Of a stretch of 9,837 bases of DNA, positions 5,297-9,837 are shown in pieces. This DNA comes from Bacteroidaceae bacterium. GTDB lineage: Bacteria; Bacteroidota; Bacteroidia; Bacteroidales; Bacteroidaceae. The notes below the pieces were generated by a model, which did not search any database, was not told where the DNA came from, and saw only the letters and a program-made list of their open reading frames with translations. The position numbers and the translations under genes were made by a program. The stretch lies in contig JAFYYO010000363.1 in assembly GCA_017557475.1 (NCBI GenBank), forward strand, positions 1 to 9,837, written 5' to 3'. Position 1 is the first letter of the stretch, and each line of letters begins with the position of its first letter.

Positions 5297-5548
5297 CGAG
5301 GCATTTTCTTATCAAAACGATGCCGTGTCGCATTCAAATCCGAAGTGTCAAAAAGAAAGAAAAAGAGCCAATTCTCTGACACAACACCCCACTTCTTCTT
5401 CCTCGTTCAAACTGCATAAAATCGTATCGAGAAGACTTATGTCTTCTTTCCTTCACACAAAAGAGTGATTTTCGACCCATTTCATCCTCATCATTTACCT
5501 CAAAAGGAGCACTTAATTACACTTTTTCCGCAAATTCACGAAATACTT
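5297..5548. other. Non-coding stretch upstream of the rnf operon
   Basis: No credible gene is seen. A hairpin AGAAGAC/GTCTTCT (5430-5436 with 5441-5447, loop TTAT), extendable by one G-U pair, is followed by TTCC. It might be a weak terminator or an RNA processing site, but nothing visible ends here. TCCGAAGTG at 5339-5347 repeats the word at 4923-4931. Confidence 0.4.
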
Positions 5549-5562
5549 CTAATTATAATTAG
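5549..5562. promoter_or_regulatory. Perfect 14-bp palindrome at the rnf promoter, candidate operator
   Basis: CTAATTATAATTAG is its own reverse complement. It ends 20 bp before the -7 box at 5583, where the -33 element should be. A dimeric regulator bound here would block or replace -33 contacts. The regulator is unknown, and the all-A/T core can arise by chance. Confidence 0.45.
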
Positions 5563-5582
5563 GTATTAACCGAAAAAAGTCA

Positions 5583-5590
5583 TATCTTTG
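5583..5590 (+). promoter_or_regulatory. Promoter of the rseC-rnf operon, -7 box
   Basis: TATCTTTG matches TAnnTTTG exactly. The expected start of transcription is near 5596-5600, only about ten bases before the chosen rseC start. No TTTG is present at -33. Confidence 0.65.
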
Positions 5591-5608
5591 TGCGAATTTA
5601 TGCATAAT

Positions 5609-6031
5609 ATGGGCGAAAAGGAGTTGATAAGGCACGAAGGAATCGTGGAAAGCATCGGAGCTGATGGTCTGACGGTTCGCATACTTCAGGCTTCGGCTTG
5701 CAGTAGTTGCGAGGCACGAAAGCTTTGTCGCAGTAGCGAAAGCAAGGAAAAGCTCGTAGAAGTCAAGGGAAACTACCCTACTCTGCACGTTGGCGATAGC
5801 GTCACTTTGTGCGGTTCCGTTCATCAAGGCCTTCGAGCAAGCGTACTGGCTTATCTCGTTCCGCTCGTTTTCATGCTTGTAGTCCTCTTCGCAGCCACAT
5901 ATCTGTGGGGAGAAAAGCTGGGTGCTTTGGCCGCTTTGGTGGCTCTCGCCCTCTATTACGGAGTGCTCTTCCTGCTGAAAGACAAGCTGGGAAAGCATTT
6001 CACGTTTAGGATTGAAACAAGTAACAATTAA
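5609..6031 (+). CDS. rseC: RseC/SoxR-reducing-system family membrane protein
   Basis: A 140-residue protein beginning MGEKELIRHEGIVESIG. The N-terminal domain carries CSSCEARKLC (Cys31, Cys34, Cys40), followed by SKEKLVEV. Two membrane segments (about 77-97 and 103-123) and a short basic tail ending in RIETSNN follow. RseC proteins modulate envelope stress or SoxR reduction in Proteobacteria, and in Bacteroidales a member heads the rnf operon; its exact job there is not established. The cysteine cluster suggests a redox or Fe-S role. The frame extends up to a TTG at 5588, but that codon is part of the -7 box. ATGs at 5600 and 5609 are possible, and 5609 leaves a short leader. rnfB follows after 14 bp. 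Confidence 0.87.
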   Translation: MGEKELIRHEGIVESIGADGLTVRILQASACSSCEARKLCRSSESKEKLVEVKGNYPTLHVGDSVTLCGSVHQGLRASVLAYLVPLVFMLVVLFAATYLWGEKLGALAALVALALYYGVLFLLKDKLGKHFTFRIETSNN

Positions 6032-6045
6032 CAATATCAAAACAA

Positions 6046-6933
6046 ATGAATGTAATTCTGATTGCAGTATTAGTGTTGGGACTCATCGGGCTTGCCGCTG
6101 CGGTAATCCTTTTCATAGTCTCTCACAAGTTTGCTGTGCATGAAGATCCTCGCATTGCTCAGGTTGGAGCCGTTTTGCCTCAAGCCAATTGTGGCGGCTG
6201 CGGCTACCCAGGTTGCTCGGGCTTTGCAGCTGCTTGTGTGAAGGCAGCTAATGAGGGAAGTCTGGAGGGCAAGCTTTGTCCTGTAGGCGGTCAGCCTGTT
6301 ATGGAACAAGTGGCTGGCATTCTCGGCATGACAGTCGAGATGGGTGCTCCGAAAGTGGCGGTCGTTCGTTGTAACGGAACCTGCGAGAATCGTCCTCGTC
6401 AAGCGCAGTTCGATGGCGCCAAGAGTTGTCGAGTTCAGCAGATGACTGGTATGGGCGAGACTGGTTGCGGCTATGGTTGCCTCGGATGTGGTGATTGTGT
6501 CGCCAAGTGTCAGTTCGATGCCCTTCACATGAACCCGGAGACAGGTCTCCCAGAGGTTGACGAAGAGAAGTGCACGGCTTGTGGAGCTTGCTCGAAAGCC
6601 TGCCCGAGAGGCATCATCGAAATCCGTTTGAAAGGTCCGAAAGGCCGTCGAGTCGTCGTTCTCTGCAACAATAAAGACAAGGGAGCTATCGCCAACAAGG
6701 CTTGCAAGGCTTCCTGTATCGGTTGCGGCAAGTGCGTAAAGACCTGCGAGAAGTTCGAGGCAATCACTCTCGCAAACAACCTCGCCTACATCGATGCCGA
6801 GAAGTGTAAGATGTGCCGCAAGTGCGAGGAAGCTTGTCCGAAAGGCGCCATCCACGGCTTCAACTTCCCTCCGAAGAAGGAAAAGCCTGTTGCAGAAACA
6901 ATTGTCGAACCCGAAACAAGTAAGCAGATATGA
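6046..6933 (+). CDS. rnfB: Rnf electron transport complex subunit B
   Basis: RnfB is the ferredoxin-like entry subunit of the Rnf complex, which passes electrons between ferredoxin and NAD while moving ions across the membrane. Its 295 residues start with one membrane helix (about 3-26). An Fe-S domain follows with CGGCGYPGC (Cys49, 52, 57, then Cys78). Four ferredoxin-type motifs are visible: Cys145/148/151/155, Cys176/179/182/186, Cys224/227/230/234 and Cys253/256/259/263. The extra cysteines 109, 113, 128, 141 and 220 stand near these. This is the longer RnfB form with four CxxCxxCxxxC motifs, unlike the shorter E. coli RsxB with two. The tail is Lys/Pro/Glu-rich. The stop overlaps the rnfC start as ATGA. 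Confidence 0.95.
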   Translation: MNVILIAVLVLGLIGLAAAVILFIVSHKFAVHEDPRIAQVGAVLPQANCGGCGYPGCSGFAAACVKAANEGSLEGKLCPVGGQPVMEQVAGILGMTVEMGAPKVAVVRCNGTCENRPRQAQFDGAKSCRVQQMTGMGETGCGYGCLGCGDCVAKCQFDALHMNPETGLPEVDEEKCTACGACSKACPRGIIEIRLKGPKGRRVVVLCNNKDKGAIANKACKASCIGCGKCVKTCEKFEAITLANNLAYIDAEKCKMCRKCEEACPKGAIHGFNFPPKKEKPVAETIVEPETSKQI

Positions 6934-8273
6934 AAACATTTAAGATAGGCGGCGTTCATCCCGCAGAGAATAAGCTGTCTGCTTCAAGTCCTATTCGTGA
7001 GGCAGCTCTGCCCAAACAGGCAGTCTTCAGCATGTTTCAGCATATTGGCGCTCCCGCCAAACCCGTCGTTCAGAAAGGCGACGAGGTGAAAGTCGGCACT
7101 TTGCTTGCAGAAGCAGGAGGTTTCGTGAGTGCTCCCATCCACAGTAGCGTCAGCGGTAAAGTCGCAAAGGTTGATGCAGTCCTCGATGCCAGCGGAACTC
7201 GCAGGATGGCAGTTTATGTGGACGTCGAAGGCGACGAATGGGAAGAAAGCATCGACAGAAGCACGACTCTCGTCAAGCTGAGCGACCGTCCAGAACTTGA
7301 TAGTAAGACGATTGTCGATAAGATAAAGAATGCCGGCATAGTTGGCATGGGCGGCGCAACCTTCCCTTGTCACGTAAAGCTCTCGCCTCCTCCTGGAAGC
7401 AAGGCTGAATGTGTCATCATTAATGCTGTGGAATGCGAGCCTTATCTGACTGCCGACCACAGGCTTATGCTTGAGCATCCCGATGAGATTCTCGTGGGTT
7501 TGCAGCTCATCATGAAGGCTGTGGGCGTCAATAAGGGCTATATCGGAATCGAGAACAACAAGCCTGATGCCATCGCTTTAATGCAAGAGAAGGCTAAGGA
7601 TTATGAGGGCATCGAGATTGTTCCCCTGAAGGTCAAGTATCCTCAAGGCGGCGAAAAGCAACTCATCGATGCCGTGATTGGCCGACAAGTGCCAGCTCCT
7701 CCCGCAATTCCTATTAGTGTGGGAGCCGTCGTGCAGAATGTCGGCACAGCTTTTGCCATCTATCAGGCAGTCATGAAGAACAAGCCACTCATCGACAGAA
7801 TCATTACTGTCACAGGAAAGAGCGTCAAGCAACCAAGCAACTTGCTTGCTCGTTTGGGCACTCCATTCCAGCAGTTGATAGACGAATGTGGTGGTCTTCC
7901 AGAAGATACAGGCAAGATAATCGGCGGCGGTCCCATGATGGGAAAGGCTCTCTTGAGTCTCGATGTGCCTATGACGAAAGGTTCAAGCGGTTTGCTCATC
8001 ATGAACGACAAGGAAGCTCGTCGCTCAGAACCTCAGCCTTGCATCCGTTGTGCCAAGTGCGTAAGTGCTTGTCCGATGGGATTGGAGCCCTATCTGCTCA
8101 GCAAACAAAGCAAAATGGAAGATTGGGAAGGCGCAGAAAAGAACGATGTAGTAAGTTGCATCGAGTGCGGCAGTTGCCAGTTCACCTGCCCAAGCCATCG
8201 TCCTTTGCTCGATATGATTCGCCTCGGAAAGTCAACCGTCATGGGAATCATCAAAAGCCGAGCAGCAAAGTAA
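6930..8273 (+). CDS. rnfC: Rnf electron transport complex subunit C
   Basis: RnfC is the peripheral NADH-binding flavoprotein of the complex, related to the NuoF and NqrA folds. The 447 residues begin MKTFKIGGVHPAENKLS. The NADH/FMN region carries GIVGMGGATFPCHVKL (136-151), NAVECEPYLTADHR (165-178) and YPQGGEKQLI (237-246). Two [4Fe-4S] motifs follow: CIRCAKCVSACP (Cys371, 374, 377, 381) and CIECGSCQFTCP (Cys410, 413, 416, 420). Length and order are normal. It starts inside the rnfB stop (ATGA), consistent with translational coupling, and is separated from rnfD by 38 bp of short repeats. Confidence 0.96.
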   Translation: MKTFKIGGVHPAENKLSASSPIREAALPKQAVFSMFQHIGAPAKPVVQKGDEVKVGTLLAEAGGFVSAPIHSSVSGKVAKVDAVLDASGTRRMAVYVDVEGDEWEESIDRSTTLVKLSDRPELDSKTIVDKIKNAGIVGMGGATFPCHVKLSPPPGSKAECVIINAVECEPYLTADHRLMLEHPDEILVGLQLIMKAVGVNKGYIGIENNKPDAIALMQEKAKDYEGIEIVPLKVKYPQGGEKQLIDAVIGRQVPAPPAIPISVGAVVQNVGTAFAIYQAVMKNKPLIDRIITVTGKSVKQPSNLLARLGTPFQQLIDECGGLPEDTGKIIGGGPMMGKALLSLDVPMTKGSSGLLIMNDKEARRSEPQPCIRCAKCVSACPMGLEPYLLSKQSKMEDWEGAEKNDVVSCIECGSCQFTCPSHRPLLDMIRLGKSTVMGIIKSRAAK

Positions 8274-8306
8274 AATAGTAAATGGTAAATGATTAAATAG
8301 TAAATG
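8273..8306. repeat. Short tandem repeats between rnfC and rnfD
   Basis: AAATAGTAAATG occurs at 8273-8284 and 8295-8306, 22 bp apart, and GTAAATG also at 8285-8291. The block fills nearly all of the 38-bp gap and stands where the rnfD ribosome-binding site would be. Confidence 0.6.
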
Positions 8307-8311
8307 ATAAG

Positions 8312-9307
8312 ATGAAACCAATTATATCACTTTCACCTCATGTTCATGGCGGCGATTCCGTCAGCAAGAACATGTATGGTGTCTGCATCGCACTTGTGCC
8401 TGCATTACTTGCAAGCCTTTGGTTTTTCGGCTTGGGTGCAGCGATTGTGCTTGCCACATCAGTCGTTTCCTGCGTCTTCTTCGAGTGGGCCATCACGAAG
8501 TTCCTGCTCAAGCGCCCAGGTTGTACAATTTGCGACGGAAGCGCCATCCTGACAGGCTTGCTGCTTGGCTTCAACCTGCCGAGTAATCTTCCCATCTGGC
8601 TCATTATCGTTGGTGCCCTTGTTGCCATTGGTATCGGCAAGATGACCTTCGGAGGTTTGGGACAGAACCCATTCAATCCCGCTCTTGTTGGTCGCGTATT
8701 CCTGCTCATCAGCTTCCCTGTGCAGATGACTTCTTGGCCAGTCGTTGGTCAACATCTCGCTTATACGGATGCCGAGACTGCTGCTACCCCACTCTTCATC
8801 ATGCAGAATGCCATCGCAAGCGGAGACCCTCGAGTGCTTGAGCAACTGCCTGATGCAAGCGAAATGCTGATTGGTCAGACAGGAGGTTCCTTGGGAGAAG
8901 TCAGCGCTTTGCTGCTTCTTCTGGGTTGTGCCTTTATGCTTTGGCGGAAGATAATCACCTGGCACATTCCTGTGAGCATTCTCGGAACAGTTGCCATCTT
9001 CTCTGGCATCATGCATGTCGTCAACCCGATTTATGCGATGCCTCATGTTGTCCTGATGAGTGGTGGCTTGATTCTTGGTGCATGCTTCATGGCAACGGAT
9101 TATGTAACCTCGCCTATGACGGCAAAGGGACAACTCATCTATGGCGTTTGCATCGGTTTGCTGACAGTTATCATCCGTAACTGGGGAGCCTATCCCGAAG
9201 GCATGTCCTTTGCTATTCTCATCATGAATGCTTTCACGCCTCTCATCAATACCTATTGCAAGCCCGAACGTTTCGGCGAAGTCGTCAGAAAGGAGGACAA
9301 GAAATGA
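8312..9307 (+). CDS. rnfD: Rnf electron transport complex subunit D
   Basis: RnfD is an integral membrane subunit, homologous to NqrB, that carries a covalent FMN and takes part in ion translocation. The 331 residues begin MKPIISLSPHVHGGDSVSKN and contain many membrane segments, for example about 22-60, 78-110, 196-212, 218-236, 245-262 and 274-290. FGGLGQNPFNPALVGRVF (113-130) is a family signature. The flavin-attachment site is DAETAATP (153-160): Thr159 is the expected FMN-bound residue, with Ala where the usual motif has Gly. GGSLGEVSALLLLLG (191-205) and the late TDYVTSPMTAKGQLIYG block also match the family. The stop overlaps the rnfG start (ATGA). Confidence 0.95.
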   Translation: MKPIISLSPHVHGGDSVSKNMYGVCIALVPALLASLWFFGLGAAIVLATSVVSCVFFEWAITKFLLKRPGCTICDGSAILTGLLLGFNLPSNLPIWLIIVGALVAIGIGKMTFGGLGQNPFNPALVGRVFLLISFPVQMTSWPVVGQHLAYTDAETAATPLFIMQNAIASGDPRVLEQLPDASEMLIGQTGGSLGEVSALLLLLGCAFMLWRKIITWHIPVSILGTVAIFSGIMHVVNPIYAMPHVVLMSGGLILGACFMATDYVTSPMTAKGQLIYGVCIGLLTVIIRNWGAYPEGMSFAILIMNAFTPLINTYCKPERFGEVVRKEDKK

Positions 9308-9834
9308 AGAAACTAAAATCAACTTGGTACAATATGGCCATCGTTCTGACCGCAATCGCAGTTGTTGCTGGCGCAGCTCTTGGCTATGTGAACGATATCA
9401 CGGCTCCTACCATCAAAGCCCTCAAAGCACAGCAGGAGAAACAGGCTGAGCAGGAAGTTTTGGCTGGTCAGGAAGGCACAGCCATCAAGATAACTGACCC
9501 CAAAGGATTCGGTGGAGCGTTGACTGTTATGGTTGGCCTCGCTCAAGACGGCACAATACTCGGTTATAAGGTGCTCGAGAGCAGCGAAACTCCGGGACTT
9601 GGAGCAAAGGCACAAGACTGGTTCCAGAAAGGACAGAAAGGCGACGTCATCGGCAAGCAGGCAGGTAATCTGACTGTCAGCAAGGATGGAGGCGAGGTGG
9701 ATGCCATCACAGCATCAACCATAACCAGCCGAGCTTTCCTTCGTTGCATCAATGCAGCTTACAAGACGCTCTCCGAAAGTTCTGCCGACGGACAAAGCGG
9801 AGCCAGCAAACAAGCAAATGATAATAACATTTAA
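9304..9834 (+). CDS. rnfG: Rnf electron transport complex subunit G
   Basis: RnfG is the membrane-anchored, periplasm-facing subunit with covalent FMN, homologous to NqrC. The 176-residue product begins MKKLKSTWYNMAIVLTAIAV; residues 10-30 form the single membrane anchor. The FMN-binding domain shows ETPGLG (95-100) and the attachment motif DAITASTITS (133-142), with Thr139 the expected FMN-bound residue. The usual S/T-G-A-T reads T-A-S-T here. The frame is open to an upstream ATG at 9256, but 9304 gives the standard N-terminus and an ATGA overlap with rnfD. The tail is Ser/Gln/Asn-rich. The stop at 9832-9834 is three bases from the window end, so rnfE and rnfA, normally next, cannot be seen. 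Confidence 0.95.
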   Translation: MKKLKSTWYNMAIVLTAIAVVAGAALGYVNDITAPTIKALKAQQEKQAEQEVLAGQEGTAIKITDPKGFGGALTVMVGLAQDGTILGYKVLESSETPGLGAKAQDWFQKGQKGDVIGKQAGNLTVSKDGGEVDAITASTITSRAFLRCINAAYKTLSESSADGQSGASKQANDNNI

Positions 9835-9837
9835 CGA

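Noticed and set aside
5549..6040. 163-codon frame antisense to rseC
   Set aside because: Covers the rseC coding strand and its promoter; no domain.
6070..6939. 289-codon frame antisense to rnfB
   Set aside because: Shadow of the strongly biased rnfB codons; no domain, and rnfB is certain.
9256..9303. 16-residue N-terminal extension of RnfG
   Set aside because: Lies inside rnfD coding sequence; the start at 9304 gives the usual N-terminus and an ATGA overlap.
8459..9355. 298-codon frame antisense to rnfD
   Set aside because: Shadow of rnfD; no recognisable features.

Overview
The window looks like chromosomal DNA of a Bacteroidales bacterium, probably Prevotellaceae-like. The supports are several Bacteroidetes-type -7 boxes (TAnnTTTG) at gene fronts with almost no Shine-Dalgarno sequences, an rseC-rnfBCDG gene order, a type A RNase P RNA, and a 49-residue Bacteroidales-style small protein. 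The genus is inferred, not shown.

Layout: a DegP/HtrA-type periplasmic serine protease on the minus strand runs off the left edge (1-722), cut just after its catalytic serine. Next is a 1.2 kb stretch without an intact gene (723-1929), crowded with palindromes, 22-bp tandem repeats and TGACA/TGTCA motifs. It ends in a probably broken two-helix membrane peptide gene, followed by the intact 49-codon gene and a strong terminator. The RNase P RNA gene rnpB (2233-2612) has its own promoter and terminator. A YihY/BrkB-family membrane protein gene (plus) and ispE of the non-mevalonate isoprenoid pathway (minus) converge with only 17 bp between them. A second 0.75 kb non-coding stretch (4839-5608) holds the ispE promoter, a candidate minus-strand small transcript, a second 22-bp repeat array and the promoter region of the last operon. 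That operon fills the rest: rseC-rnfB-rnfC-rnfD-rnfG. rnfE and rnfA are expected next but lie outside the window.

How the genes work together: RnfB, C, D and G are four of the six subunits of the Rnf complex, which couples electron transfer between ferredoxin and NAD to ion movement across the membrane. RseC-family proteins are membrane proteins often encoded with Rnf. IspE, YihY, RNase P and HtrA are housekeeping genes unrelated to Rnf.

The known genes are ordinary. The least explained material is in the two non-coding stretches: nine small palindromes in about 265 bp, two arrays of diverged 22-bp units sharing a core, a palindrome on the -33 region of the rnf promoter, and short tandem repeats in front of four genes. 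No clearly new defence or metabolic system is visible.
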